Shown piece by piece: positions 1 through 7,946 of a stretch of DNA of 64,000 nt. This DNA comes from Rahnella bruchi (lineage in GTDB: Bacteria; Pseudomonadota; Gammaproteobacteria; Enterobacterales; Enterobacteriaceae). The notes below the pieces were generated by a model. It saw nothing but the letters and a program-made list of their open reading frames with translations, did no database searches and was not told where the DNA came from. Both the position numbers and the translations under genes were made by a program. The DNA lies in NCBI RefSeq assembly GCF_003614975.1, contig NZ_QZWI01000003.1:1-64000 (forward strand), written 5' to 3'. Each line of letters starts with the position of its first letter. Position 1 is the first letter of the stretch.

Positions 1-560
1 AGTTCGATGGCGCGCCACGCCAGTGAGGCAAAAATACAAAATCGGGTGCCTTTAATCAGCGCACTCCCCAGCCCGCGGGTCCCGATACCCATTTCCAGCA
101 TTTGCGGATGGTCGGCTGCGTATCGGGTGCCCGTCAGAATACGACGCATCCCCGGATAGCCGGTTATTTTAATGTACGTCTTGCCCTTAAAGGTGTATTC
201 AATTGCTCTGATACCCAGCGACTTAAAACGAAACGCGATATCTCCCGCGGAATTCTCGAAAGTCATCATTTTGCCGATACTGCTGGTGCCTTCAAGAATA
301 TCTTTGATGTTACCGGGTGCCAGTTTATAGGAAAAAATACCATCCACCTCACCGAGTAATTCGTCGGTGACTTGCTGCGCTTCCTCCAGCGTAAGCAACA
401 TGATGTAACGATTTTCGGTAATGAAGGTGCCATTTGCGAAAGCCATATCCCGTTGCACCGGGTTCATGCTCGGGAAAGAACTGAAAGTATCTTCCCCCCG
501 CAAAATACGCTGGCCTTCATTCATCCGCCGCCAGTAATCCGCACCTCTGAGTTCTGTCAT
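1..560 (-). CDS. Unrecognised protein downstream of hcp, candidate T6SS effector (3' end missing)
   Basis: The frame opens with ATG at 558-560 and stays open to the window edge, giving at least 186 residues without a stop. It starts 14 bp after the hcp stop on the same strand, so the two are very probably co-transcribed. The protein starts MTELRGADYW, has no signal peptide, and is mixed alpha/beta for about 160 residues. It then becomes hydrophobic near the cut end (around GTRFCIFASLAW), which may be a membrane segment. I do not recognise the family. Genes directly after orphan hcp genes in enterobacteria often encode secreted cargo followed by an immunity gene, so an effector role is inferred from position only. 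The immunity gene, if any, would lie outside the window. Confidence 0.6.
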   Translation of the reverse strand, partial: MTELRGADYWRRMNEGQRILRGEDTFSSFPSMNPVQRDMAFANGTFITENRYIMLLTLEEAQQVTDELLGEVDGIFSYKLAPGNIKDILEGTSSIGKMMTFENSAGDIAFRFKSLGIRAIEYTFKGKTYIKITGYPGMRRILTGTRYAADHPQMLEMGIGTRGLGSALIKGTRFCIFASLAWRAIE

Positions 561-574
561 TTTCGTCACCCTGA

Positions 575-1054
575 TCAATAAACGCGTTCATTCCATAAGC
601 TGTAAGCGCTGGTACCTGCAATACAGTGTTCCCAGGTGATCGTTTCATAACTGAAGCTCACTCTTTCCTGTGCTTCTGCTCCACTCTCAAGAATGCTGTG
701 CGGCACAATAAAGTCGATATTCGTCACACGGGCACCGGTTAACTTCACCTTGAAATAACACTCGCCCATACCGGTTTTGTTAATACGGTGCAGTTCTAAA
801 TCACAGGTCATTATTTCATTATCTGAAATGGCTTTTCCCAACAAGGGCGTGGATTTATCTATCGGCTTGAGGATAGTTAGGACGTGATGATTAACGTTCT
901 GCGAGCGGGATAAGGTGTGTTTCATGCTATAGACCATGATCTGGTCAATGTGCCCTATTTGCGCTTTATTACCAATTGAATCCAGGGAGGAACATCCGCC
1001 AGAGATCAATCCCTGTGTCTGTCCGTTTACGGTGAGATAGGTTAAGTTTGCCAT
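575..1054 (-). CDS. hcp: Hcp-family type VI secretion tube protein
   Basis: The 159-residue product matches the Hcp family of T6SS. It starts MANLTYLTVNGQTQG, and carries GHIDQIMVYS and NVNHHVLTILKPIDKSTPLLG. It ends IAGTSAYSLWNERVY, the usual C-terminus of the longer enterobacterial Hcp proteins. Hcp forms hexameric rings that stack into the inner tube fired by the T6SS and can carry small effectors in the ring lumen. An AGGGGA ribosome binding site precedes the ATG. No T6SS structural gene is nearby, so this is an orphan hcp that depends on an apparatus encoded elsewhere. The gene right downstream is the likely cargo. The 250 bp upstream are very AT-rich, as is common for transferred or H-NS-silenced genes. 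Confidence 0.93.
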   Translation of the reverse strand: MANLTYLTVNGQTQGLISGGCSSLDSIGNKAQIGHIDQIMVYSMKHTLSRSQNVNHHVLTILKPIDKSTPLLGKAISDNEIMTCDLELHRINKTGMGECYFKVKLTGARVTNIDFIVPHSILESGAEAQERVSFSYETITWEHCIAGTSAYSLWNERVY

Positions 1055-1250
1055 ATTAGTCCCCTATGAATTATACGAATGGATAATTGATATGAAAAAA
1101 GTAATGGAGTACTTTGCGGCATAAGTTTGTTCCTGCATTTATTTAAATACAAGATTTATTATTTTTATCATCCCGCCATGTTATTCAATTTATTCACCTA
1201 ATAAATATAAAACGGAATATATACTCATTTATAAAATATTATTAATACAT

Positions 1251-1287
1251 AAAAAAAGGCCGCAACATTAACTGTTGCGGCCTTTTT
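1251..1287 (-). terminator. Rho-independent terminator of ybiT
   Basis: A GC-rich stem (AGGCCGCAACA with its complement, 5-nt loop TTAAC) is flanked by A runs on one side and T runs on the other. It can therefore work in both directions. It lies 15 bp after the ybiT stop and upstream of hcp. Confidence 0.9.
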
Positions 1288-1301
1288 AGCGGTATCAATA
1301 A

Positions 1302-2897
1302 TTAGCTATTGATACCCTGACTACGTAAGTAATCTTCGTAGTTACCGGAGAAATCGATGACGCGGGTCGGTGTCATTTCCAGAATACGGGTTGCCAGGCT
1401 GCTGACGAACTCACGGTCGTGGGAAACGAAGATCAGCGTACCTTCGTACATTTCCAGCGCCATGTTCAGCGATTCGATGGATTCCATATCCAGGTGGTTG
1501 GTTGGTTCATCCATAATCAGGATGTTTGGGCGTTGCATCATCAGTTTCCCGAATAACATACGACCTTTTTCACCACCGGAAAGCACTTTCACTTTCTTCT
1601 TGATATCGTCCTGACCGAACAGCAGACGGCCTAACACACCGCGCACGGCCTGCTCGTCGTCTTTCTCGGATTTCCACTGGCTCATCCAGTCAAATACGTT
1701 CAGGGTATCGTCGAATTCATATTCGTGATCCTGCGCGTAGTAGCCGATTTTGGAGTTTTCGGACCATTTCACTGAACCGCTTTCCGGCTCGTGCTCGCCG
1801 ACCAGCGTTTTCAACAGAGTTGATTTACCGATACCGTTGGCGCCCAGAATCGCGACTTTCTCGCCCACTTCCAGCATCAGGCCGAGGTTTTTAAACAGCG
1901 GACCGTTATCGAAACCTTTGGTGATTTTTTCCACTTCCAGTGCGTTACGGAACAATTTCTTGTCCTGCTCAAAACGCATGTAAGGGTTCTGACGGCTGGA
2001 TGCTTTGATTTCATCGAGCTGAATTTTGTCAATCTGACGGGCACGGGAAGTCGCCTGTTTAGATTTGGAGGCGTTAGCGCTGAAGCGGCTGACGAACGAT
2101 TGCAGTTCAGCAATCTGTGCTTTCTTCTTGGCATTATTGGCGCTGAGAAGTTCACGAGCCTGCGTCGCTGCCGTCATGTATTCGTCGTAGTTACCCGGAT
2201 AAACACGCAGCTCGCCGTAGTCCAGATCCGCCATGTGCGTACACACCATGTTCAGGAAGTGACGGTCATGCGAGATGATGATCATGGTGCTGTTACGTTC
2301 GTTCAGCACCTGCTCCAGCCAGCGAATAGTATCGATATCCAGGTTGTTCGTCGGTTCGTCGAGCAGCAGGATTTCCGGGTCGGAGAACAACGCCTGTGCC
2401 AGAAGCACACGCAGTTTGAAGCCCGGTGCGATTTCGCTCATCGGGCCATAATGTTGCTCAACAGGAATGCCTACGCCCAGCAGCAGTTCACCGGCGCGGG
2501 ATTCTGCGCTGTAACCATCCATTTCACCGTAAGCGACTTCCAGATCAGCCACTTTGTAGCCGTCTTCTTCGCTCATTTCCGCCATTGCGTAAATACGGTC
2601 GCGCTCTTCCTTCACTTCCCACAATTCGGTGTGGCCCATGATCACGGTGTCCAGCACGCTGAACTGTTCGAAGGCGAACTGATCCTGGCGTAATTTACCC
2701 AGACGTTCGTTCGGATCAAGAACGACGTTACCGCCAGAAGGCACTAAATCGCCACCGAGGATCTTCATGAAAGTGGACTTGCCACAACCGTTCGCGCCAA
2801 TCAGGCCATAACGGTTACCGCCGCCAAATTTCACGTTAATGTTTTCAAATAACGGCTTGCTGCCGAATTGCATGGTGATGTTGTAAGTACTTAGCAC
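1302..2897 (-). CDS. ybiT: ABC-F family ATPase YbiT
   Basis: The 531-residue soluble protein has two ABC ATPase domains and no membrane segment, as in ABC-F translation factors. The first Walker A is GANGCGKST, with an atypical signature around [14 protein letters not shown]. The second domain has GANGIGKST and the standard signature LSGGEKGRM. Both Walker B regions read DEPTN. A charged linker at about residues 245-310 joins the domains, where ABC-F proteins reach towards the ribosomal P-site tRNA. Sequence and length agree closely with E. coli YbiT (530 aa). The start is GTG at 2895-2897, preceded by AAGAGCGAG. ABC-F proteins act on stalled ribosomes, but the specific role of YbiT is not settled. 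It is monocistronic, with its own terminator. Confidence 0.96.
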   Translation of the reverse strand: MLSTYNITMQFGSKPLFENINVKFGGGNRYGLIGANGCGKSTFMKILGGDLVPSGGNVVLDPNERLGKLRQDQFAFEQFSVLDTVIMGHTELWEVKEERDRIYAMAEMSEEDGYKVADLEVAYGEMDGYSAESRAGELLLGVGIPVEQHYGPMSEIAPGFKLRVLLAQALFSDPEILLLDEPTNNLDIDTIRWLEQVLNERNSTMIIISHDRHFLNMVCTHMADLDYGELRVYPGNYDEYMTAATQARELLSANNAKKKAQIAELQSFVSRFSANASKSKQATSRARQIDKIQLDEIKASSRQNPYMRFEQDKKLFRNALEVEKITKGFDNGPLFKNLGLMLEVGEKVAILGANGIGKSTLLKTLVGEHEPESGSVKWSENSKIGYYAQDHEYEFDDTLNVFDWMSQWKSEKDDEQAVRGVLGRLLFGQDDIKKKVKVLSGGEKGRMLFGKLMMQRPNILIMDEPTNHLDMESIESLNMALEMYEGTLIFVSHDREFVSSLATRILEMTPTRVIDFSGNYEDYLRSQGINS

Positions 2898-3039
2898 AAC
2901 GCTCGCTCTTAATTGGGAAATGTGATTTGGCGCGCATTATGCCACAACGCTGCGATGGGATCGCCTCCCGTTGTGTACATTTTTCGCGCAATAGCTAAAA
3001 AAGTCCCTGACAGGCTCAATCAGCACGGGGAAATAAAAA

Positions 3040-3067
3040 CAAAAAACCCGGCACAAGCCGGGTTTTC
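3040..3067 (-). terminator. Terminator of tsx
   Basis: Stem CCCGGC/GCCGGG with loop ACAA, flanked by an A run and a T run, 17 bp after the tsx stop. The flanks allow it to work in both directions. Confidence 0.9.
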
Positions 3068-3083
3068 GTGGCAACTTCGGATA

Positions 3084-3971
3084 TCAGAAGCTGTAACCGA
3101 TCACGCCGTAGTAACCCCAGCCGGTGGACTTCACGTCGAAGTTACCGTTGCCGAAGTTCAGCTCAGCGCCGTCAGCCCACTGGCCGCCGTTGTGGAAGTA
3201 ACGCGCCACGAACGAGTAATGCCAGTGCGTATAGTTCAGCGCCAGGATGTGGCTGGATGCGATGGAGTTGTTTGAACGTGCTTTCTTACCGTTCAGATCA
3301 CGGAAATCATCATCACCCAGTGAGGAGCCCCAGTCGAAGTTGGTGAAGCCGATGTAGCTCAGGCTGCCGCCCCACAACTGTGTCAGCGGAACAAAGTATT
3401 TCACTTTGAAACGATAACCGTCCCAGCTGTTTTCGTTGGCTGCGCTGTAGTTTTCCCACTGGTATTTTGCATACACGTTCAGAGACAGGCTCATCGGCAG
3501 GCCGGTATCGATATCGGTGCCCAGACCCATGTACCAGGTGTTCTGACGGTTATCGCTGTCCGGACCCATATCATAGATATAGTTGTTGGCGAAATACCAT
3601 TCTTTAAACGGACCAAAGCTCAGATCAGTGCCGGTCAGCTTATCGATAGAGAAACGCGGTTCGATTTCCATAAACATCGGAGAACCGTTTTTATCCCAGA
3701 TACCGGTGTCGTTACCGTTACCGGCTCCGAAGGTTTTAGGAATATCGATATAGCCGTAAAAATCAAACCAGTCTTTGTGCGCAAACGCTTCATATTCAAG
3801 GTAAACATCGTTACGCAGCGTCGGCCCGAAACGGGTATCGGCGCTTCCTACAACGTTAACACTCTGGTGCCACCAGTCAGAAACAAATTCGCCCTTGCTA
3901 TCATCAGCGAGCACGGTCGCGCTGTAGGACAAAGCCATCAAAGCGCCTGCTGCAATAATTTTATTTTTCAT
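3084..3971 (-). CDS. tsx: Nucleoside-specific outer-membrane channel Tsx
   Basis: Tsx is a 12-stranded outer-membrane barrel that lets nucleosides and deoxynucleosides into the periplasm and serves as a receptor for some phages and colicin K. The mature part carries typical Tsx sequence ([12 protein letters not shown] near the N-terminus) and ends in the outer-membrane sorting residue Phe (GVIGYSF). The reading frame extends 20 codons further upstream. I chose the ATG at 3971 because it begins a clean signal peptide ([15 protein letters not shown], cleaved after VLA) and gives 295 residues against 294 in E. coli. The leader region upstream is long. A perfect CRP site at 4183-4198 fits the known cAMP-CRP control of tsx. 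Confidence 0.96.
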   Translation of the reverse strand: MKNKIIAAGALMALSYSATVLADDSKGEFVSDWWHQSVNVVGSADTRFGPTLRNDVYLEYEAFAHKDWFDFYGYIDIPKTFGAGNGNDTGIWDKNGSPMFMEIEPRFSIDKLTGTDLSFGPFKEWYFANNYIYDMGPDSDNRQNTWYMGLGTDIDTGLPMSLSLNVYAKYQWENYSAANENSWDGYRFKVKYFVPLTQLWGGSLSYIGFTNFDWGSSLGDDDFRDLNGKKARSNNSIASSHILALNYTHWHYSFVARYFHNGGQWADGAELNFGNGNFDVKSTGWGYYGVIGYSF

Positions 3972-4182
3972 ATTTATACCAGAAGCGGGGTGGGACAACG
4001 CCTTGCCACTTTCAGACGTTGCATAAAACAAACCCTAAAACTGTGATCCGCAACTGATTGCCGCACATAGTGCATAAAACCTGCAATTTCCAGTTACTTC
4101 CTACAAGAGTCGACTTTTCTTAGCTAATAAATAGATTTGGTCAAGGTTTGTCAATTTCTGTTTCATCCTGATACATCCTGAA

Positions 4183-4198
4183 TGTGATACTGATCACA
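4183..4198. promoter_or_regulatory. CRP (cAMP receptor protein) binding site
   Basis: TGTGATACTGATCACA has both perfect half-sites TGTGA and TCACA with the required 6-bp spacer, and AA/CA flanks. It lies about 210 bp upstream of the tsx start, in line with known CRP/CytR control of tsx. It is also about 105 bp upstream of the predicted start of the toxin-antitoxin transcript, so it could serve both. Confidence 0.85.
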
Positions 4199-4268
4199 CA
4201 TACATTTCAGGGAGATTTCATTCACGTGATCAGAGGCCATAAAAAACATCGTTCACAAAATGAACATT

Positions 4269-4303
4269 CGTTATTTGTCATGCTATAGTAATGACAAATA
4301 ACG
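4269..4303 (+). promoter_or_regulatory. Palindromic operator overlapping the promoter of the RES-Xre operon
   Basis: Two perfect 13-bp inverted arms (CGTTATTTGTCAT at 4269-4281 and its complement at 4291-4303) are separated by 9 bp. A good -10 box, TATAGT, lies inside the spacer at 4284-4289. A weak -35 (TGAACA, 4261-4266) sits at 17-bp spacing. A repressor on the arms would cover the promoter, which fits autorepression by the antitoxin or the toxin-antitoxin complex. Confidence 0.8.
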
Positions 4304-4320
4304 GTGTGGAGGCACACAAT

Positions 4321-4782
4321 ATGAATTCTAAAATTTCCGGGCTGTCTTCCGGCCTTTTGCAAGAACCTGCAACACCGCTTTGGCAATCTGCGGGACTTCC
4401 CGCAAGCAGCGGAATCAGTTTGATTAATGCCATACAAAAGGGATTTCCGGTTGATAGTATCAACCGTCTTAATTCTGAGCTGGGATGGCCGAAAATGGTG
4501 TTGCTGGAAATCATGGGGATTAACGAACGCAACTATGCGCGTCGTAAAGCCGGGAACGGATTGCTGAAAAGTGAAGAGAGTGAGCGTGTAGCGCGACTGG
4601 TGCGCATCGTTGATGCCGCCACCGATTTGTTCGAAGGGGATCGGGTCTCTGCACTAGAATGGTTCACCCGCCCTGCTCCGGCGCTGGATGGTTCACGTCC
4701 GCTGGAACTGCTGTCCTCTGAAGCGGGCGCTGTGGAAGTCAGCCGCCTGATTGGCCGTCTTGAGCACGGTGTTTTCAGTTGA
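4321..4782 (+). CDS. Xre/ParS-type antitoxin of a RES-Xre toxin-antitoxin module
   Basis: The 153-residue product resembles the Xre-like DUF2384/ParS antitoxins. It has an N-terminal helix-turn-helix region (about residues 40-95, including NERNYARRKAGNGLLKSEESERVARL) and a C-terminal toxin-binding segment (LFEGDRVSALEWFTRPAPAL, then PLELLSSEAGAVEVSRLIGRLEHGVFS). That W-x-x-x-P...P-L-E-L-L arrangement is typical of the family. I chose ATG 4321 over the in-frame ATG at 4291 because GGAGG stands 8 bp before it and because 4291 lies inside the operator arm. It should neutralise the RES toxin encoded next and repress its own promoter. Confidence 0.9.
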   Translation: MNSKISGLSSGLLQEPATPLWQSAGLPASSGISLINAIQKGFPVDSINRLNSELGWPKMVLLEIMGINERNYARRKAGNGLLKSEESERVARLVRIVDAATDLFEGDRVSALEWFTRPAPALDGSRPLELLSSEAGAVEVSRLIGRLEHGVFS

Positions 4783-5237
4783 AGCTGTTTCGTATTGTGC
4801 AAACACGCCATCTGGCAACAGCCTGGTCGGGTGCAGGTGCGCAACTCTATGGCGGACGCTGGAATCCTCCGGGCAGGCCGGTGGTATATGTCACCACCAG
4901 TATTTCTCTGGCCATCCTGGAAATTCTGGTTCATCTGCAAAACAGCATGCTGATGCGTTCGTATACGTTACTGAGTATAGAAGTGCCGGAGGAACTGTTG
5001 GATACACTGGAAGTGTCAGAGCTGGCCTCTGACTGGCGAAGCGCATCACCGCCTGACAGCACACAACGTCAGGGTGATGCCTGGCTCGCGGAAGGTGATT
5101 ATGTCGGGCTGAAGGTGCCGTCGGTCATTGTGCCTTCGGAATACAACGTATTGCTGAATCCACAGCACCCGGCATTTGTCGATTTACTGAGTTCAGTCGA
5201 ACGTGAGCCGATGATTTTTGACCCGCGCCTGCAATAG
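4779..5237 (+). CDS. RES-domain toxin (predicted NAD+-degrading)
   Basis: The 152-residue product is a RES-family protein. The Arg, Glu and Ser that name the domain can be followed in the sequence: GGRWNPPGRPVVYVTTSISLA near residue 30 (Arg), the acidic LEILVHL soon after, and the later VPSVIVPSEYNVLLNP (Ser). Characterised RES toxins (for example MbcT of Mycobacterium tuberculosis) deplete NAD+ by phosphorolysis or hydrolysis. The gene starts with TTG at 4779-4781 and overlaps the antitoxin stop (TTGA), so translation is probably coupled and kept low. No truncation is seen, so the toxin looks intact. A hairpin terminator overlaps its stop codon. Confidence 0.92.
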   Translation: MKLFRIVQTRHLATAWSGAGAQLYGGRWNPPGRPVVYVTTSISLAILEILVHLQNSMLMRSYTLLSIEVPEELLDTLEVSELASDWRSASPPDSTQRQGDAWLAEGDYVGLKVPSVIVPSEYNVLLNPQHPAFVDLLSSVEREPMIFDPRLQ

Positions 5238-5263
5238 CTTCTCCTCCAGCCGCGGGTCTTTTT
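5220..5263 (+). terminator. Terminator of the RES-Xre operon
   Basis: Perfect 8-bp stem GACCCGCG (5220-5227) with CGCGGGTC (5251-5258), a 23-nt loop and then a T run. It overlaps the last codons of the toxin gene. Confidence 0.65.
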
Positions 5264-5273
5264 CTTTCAGAAA

Positions 5274-5726
5274 CTATTCAGCTTTTCTGTTACTGCGGTA
5301 GATAAGCGCCAGCGCAATGATCAGGCACGGAATGGCCGCCAGCCGGTGCCATGACAGCGCGATTTGCGGATTATCGAGCCAGCCAAAATTATCGATCAAC
5401 ATTCCCATGCTTAGCTGTCCGAGGATCACTGCGACAGTTGCCGCTGCCGTACCGACACGTGGCACAGCCGTCACCATAATGATGATATAAGGCACTCCGA
5501 ATAATGCGCCAGCGAGCTGCCATTTCGGCACCGTCAGTAAGGTTTCCGGCTGCGGAGTTTGCAGGAATAACACCAGCACGGCCGTAATCGCCGCCCCGAC
5601 GCTGAAGGTGAGAAAGGCACTTTTCAGCACTCCAACCTTTTCCCCCAATTGCCCGTTCACCGCCGCCTGCATACTCAGCGCAGCGCCCGCGACAATCGCG
5701 AGAATAATCATAATCATTTCAGTCAT
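5274..5726 (-). CDS. DUF606 (YdcZ-like) membrane protein, second of a pair
   Basis: This 150-residue protein has about five hydrophobic helices. It begins at MIMIILAIVAGAALSMQAAVNGQLG, and the A-x-x-x-N-G-x-L motif near residue 20 is typical of DUF606 in the drug/metabolite transporter superfamily. Such half-size proteins are thought to pair into a ten-helix transporter, and the neighbouring gene encodes a sequence-related partner 3 bp upstream. The substrate is not known. Both genes run divergently from a LysR regulator, which probably controls them. Confidence 0.85.
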   Translation of the reverse strand: MTEMIMIILAIVAGAALSMQAAVNGQLGEKVGVLKSAFLTFSVGAAITAVLVLFLQTPQPETLLTVPKWQLAGALFGVPYIIIMVTAVPRVGTAAATVAVILGQLSMGMLIDNFGWLDNPQIALSWHRLAAIPCLIIALALIYRSNRKAE

Positions 5727-5729
5727 GGT

Positions 5730-6167
5730 TTAACCCCAGGCAATCAGAATAAGTGCAGCAACGATAAATAACAGCGCCAGCAAACGATCGCTGCCCACTT
5801 TTTTGTGCGGCGTACCAAACCAGCCGTAATGGTCGATGAGCACGCTCTTCGCCACCTGTCCTGACAAAATCGCAATCATGGTCATGCCGATACCAATCAC
5901 CGGTGTCGCGAGCGTCAGAACCACGACATACACAGGACCGAGCACACCACCCAACAGTTTCCAGCCGGGTTGCTCAGTAAAAGAAGCCGCATTACGCGGG
6001 CTGAAAAACAGCACCAGCAAACCGGTCAACACTGCACCGACACCGAAAATACTCAGCGTTGCCCACAAATGCCCGACTTCCGTTCCCAGCGGACCAATCA
6101 GCCCTGCTTCCAGTGAAAGCCCCATCCCCGCCAGAATAACCAACGGAATTAACATCAGATTCATCAT
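5730..6167 (-). CDS. DUF606 (YdcZ-like) membrane protein, first of a pair
   Basis: The 145-residue protein has five hydrophobic segments with the DUF606 pattern (MGLSLEAGLIGPLG near residue 16). The reading frame could extend upstream, but that part is charged and overlaps the divergent LysR promoter. I place the start at ATG 6165-6167, preceded by AGCAGGG. A second ATG follows at once. It is the first gene of a two-gene transcript and probably forms a heteromeric transporter with the product of the next gene. Confidence 0.85.
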   Translation of the reverse strand: MMNLMLIPLVILAGMGLSLEAGLIGPLGTEVGHLWATLSIFGVGAVLTGLLVLFFSPRNAASFTEQPGWKLLGGVLGPVYVVVLTLATPVIGIGMTMIAILSGQVAKSVLIDHYGWFGTPHKKVGSDRLLALLFIVAALILIAWG

Positions 6168-6265
6168 TACCCTGCTTTTGTTTTTTAAGAAGCGGCGACT
6201 ATAGCGTGACAGAACTATGCGAAAAACAGCACAATCAGGAAAATACCTTTGCAGGATTCGCACAG

Positions 6266-7198
6266 ATGAAAGGATTTAATCAGATCAATATTCAGGCTTT
6301 ACGTCTGTATGTCGCCGTACTGGATCAGGGAAATTTCTCTGAAGTCGCGCGCCGGGAAGCAATGTCGCCCTCCACAGTTTCCCGCGTGATTTCGCAACTG
6401 GAACAGGCTTTACAGACGCAGCTGCTCTATCGCAATACGCGCGCCGTCAGCCCGACAGAATCAGGCAAACTGCTGGCAGAACATGCGCGTCAGGTACTGG
6501 CACAGCTTGATCTCGCCGCGCTGGACTTGCAGGAACAGGACAGCGAACCCGGCGGACTGATCCGCATAAACGCCCCGGTGGTTTTTGGTCAGCGTCACCT
6601 TGCACCGTGGCTGCATGAACTGAATGCGCGGTATCCGCGACTGAATATCGAGCTGATGCAAACAGATGATTTCATCGACCCGCTACAGGACAGCGTAGAT
6701 TTGCTGATCCGCATCGGTGTGATGACAGATTCCACGCTGCAAGCCCGCACGCTGGGCCAGCAGAATTTTCGCCTCGCCGCCAGCCCGGATTATCTGGCGC
6801 GTTTTGGAACACCCGTCACGCCAGACGATTTGCTTAACCATAGCTGTCTGGTATTTAAAGGATTCGCCGGTTCTCAGCGCTGGTATTTCCGCGAAAAGAA
6901 TCATGACTGGCGCTCGTGGAATTTGCGAGGCGCGTTAACCAGCAATAACGCCGAAACCCTGACGCAAGCAGCCATTGATGCCATGGGGCTGGTGGTCTTC
7001 CCCACCTGGCTGATAGGCGATGCACTGCGCGATGGCCGGCTGGTCAGCGTACTGGAAGGCTATCAGGTATCGACGTCGCCGGAACCACAGACCATCTCTG
7101 CGTTGTATCCGAACAGCCGACGCCCGTCGATCAAAGTCCGTGCGGTGATTGATTTTCTGGTGGAGAAATTTGGCAGTCCGGCATATTGGGAAAAGTAA
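6266..7198 (+). CDS. LysR-family transcriptional regulator
   Basis: The 310-residue product has the usual LysR layout. An N-terminal winged helix-turn-helix occupies about residues 5-65 (LYVAVLDQGNFSEVARREAMSP, with STVSRVISQLEQAL next), and a two-lobed effector-binding domain starts at about residue 90. I chose ATG 6266 because AGGA precedes it and the length is then standard. An in-frame GTG at 6206 would add 20 non-LysR residues. It is divergent from the DUF606 pair, the usual arrangement of a LysR regulator and its target. The inducer is unknown. Confidence 0.9.
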   Translation: MKGFNQINIQALRLYVAVLDQGNFSEVARREAMSPSTVSRVISQLEQALQTQLLYRNTRAVSPTESGKLLAEHARQVLAQLDLAALDLQEQDSEPGGLIRINAPVVFGQRHLAPWLHELNARYPRLNIELMQTDDFIDPLQDSVDLLIRIGVMTDSTLQARTLGQQNFRLAASPDYLARFGTPVTPDDLLNHSCLVFKGFAGSQRWYFREKNHDWRSWNLRGALTSNNAETLTQAAIDAMGLVVFPTWLIGDALRDGRLVSVLEGYQVSTSPEPQTISALYPNSRRPSIKVRAVIDFLVEKFGSPAYWEK

Positions 7199-7238
7199 CC
7201 TTGTCAGTCTTCTGAGTTGCCATTAATACCCTTTCCAG

Positions 7239-7330
7239 CCTCCCCCTTCGCAGGGGGAGGAGTAAAAGCAAAACCCATGAATGACTCGATCGGCTCCCTC
7301 CCCGCGAAGGGGACGGTTGGGGTGGGGTAT
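7239..7330. repeat. Inverted pair of REP-like palindromic repeats
   Basis: The first element has an 8-bp stem CCTCCCCC/GGGGGAGG around TTCGCA (7239-7260). The second (7294-7330) is an inverted copy with a CTCCCTCCCC...GGGG core, followed by GGTTGGGGTGGGGTAT. Related elements occur at 52447-52486, 52536-52575, 54894-54922 and 60902-60929. They are always intergenic and near gene ends, as expected for REP/BIME elements. Confidence 0.85.
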
Positions 7331-7399
7331 AAAAGAAAAAAACAATGCTAAAGCATGCATTTCGCTCAGATACTTATTGCCGGAGAAATTGGGCAAGTA

Positions 7400-7858
7400 T
7401 CAGAAATGCAACTCCATCCCCACATGCGGGATCCCGTCTTCATCATAAATCTCGGTGTACGCCACAAACCCCAGCCGTCCATAGAACCCCTGCAAATGTG
7501 CCTGCGCGGATATCGCGACGAGTGCGTCCGGCCAGTGTTTCTGGCAGACAGACAGCGCCTGTTCCATCAGCTGATACCCCAGTTTCAGCCCGCGTGCAGA
7601 AGGGGCGACGATTACCCGGCCGATAGCCACCTCATCTTCAAGGCGCAGGATGCGGGCGTAGGCGGCAACATGACCGTCCAGCCAGGCGACGATATGGCGG
7701 TTTTCACCGGCCAGATCCTGCCCGTCGATATCCTGATAAACGCAGGTTTGTTCGACAACAAACACTTCGCTGCGCAGTGCCAGAATGGCGTAAAGCTGCG
7801 CCGTGTTCAGTTCGCTGTGATGATAATCCTGCCAGTGAAGCGTTGATGATCCCGTCAT
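7400..7858 (-). CDS. elaA: GNAT-family acetyltransferase ElaA
   Basis: The 152-residue protein matches ElaA: LYAILALRSEVFVVEQTCVYQDIDGQD in the N-terminal half, and the acetyl-CoA binding loop as VIVAPSARGLKLGYQLM. It ends with the family C-terminus FYGRLGF...EDGIPHVGMELHF. ElaA is a small GNAT N-acetyltransferase whose substrate is not firmly known. I place the start at ATG 7858 with an AGGG ribosome binding site, because upstream codons run into the bet terminator. It is separated from the bet operon by that terminator, so it has its own promoter or relies on read-through. Confidence 0.9.
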   Translation of the reverse strand: MTGSSTLHWQDYHHSELNTAQLYAILALRSEVFVVEQTCVYQDIDGQDLAGENRHIVAWLDGHVAAYARILRLEDEVAIGRVIVAPSARGLKLGYQLMEQALSVCQKHWPDALVAISAQAHLQGFYGRLGFVAYTEIYDEDGIPHVGMELHF

Positions 7859-7887
7859 GAATTTGTGCCCTGCCTTTTCTGAAAACC

Positions 7888-7922
7888 AAAAAAAAGAGAT
7901 ATTCCTGAGAATATCTCTTTTT
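7888..7922 (-). terminator. Terminator between betA and elaA
   Basis: Perfect 10-bp stem AGAGATATTC/GAATATCTCT with loop CTGA, flanked by A and T runs. It closes the betIBA transcript. Confidence 0.85.
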
Positions 7923-7946
7923 AACACAAGTTTTACAGCCAGTTAA

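Larger units (their letters stand above)
3972..4320. other. Divergent control region between tsx and the RES-Xre module
   Basis: This 349-bp region contains no gene. It holds the tsx promoter region, a consensus CRP site (4183-4198), and the palindromic operator-promoter of the toxin-antitoxin genes (4269-4303). CytR and DeoR control tsx in E. coli, but I could not place their operators here with confidence. Confidence 0.6.

Noticed and set aside
102-581. Open frames on the plus strand at the left edge
   Set aside because: They lie opposite a longer minus-strand frame with a good start, spaced 14 bp after hcp. The minus-strand frame is the gene.
2100-2693. 197-codon plus-strand frame inside ybiT
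   Set aside because: Antisense shadow of the conserved ybiT gene, with no ribosome binding site or recognisable product.
7239-7330. Repeats considered as a CRISPR array
   Set aside because: Only two palindromic, inverted units with no regular spacers. The elements fit REP-like repeats instead.
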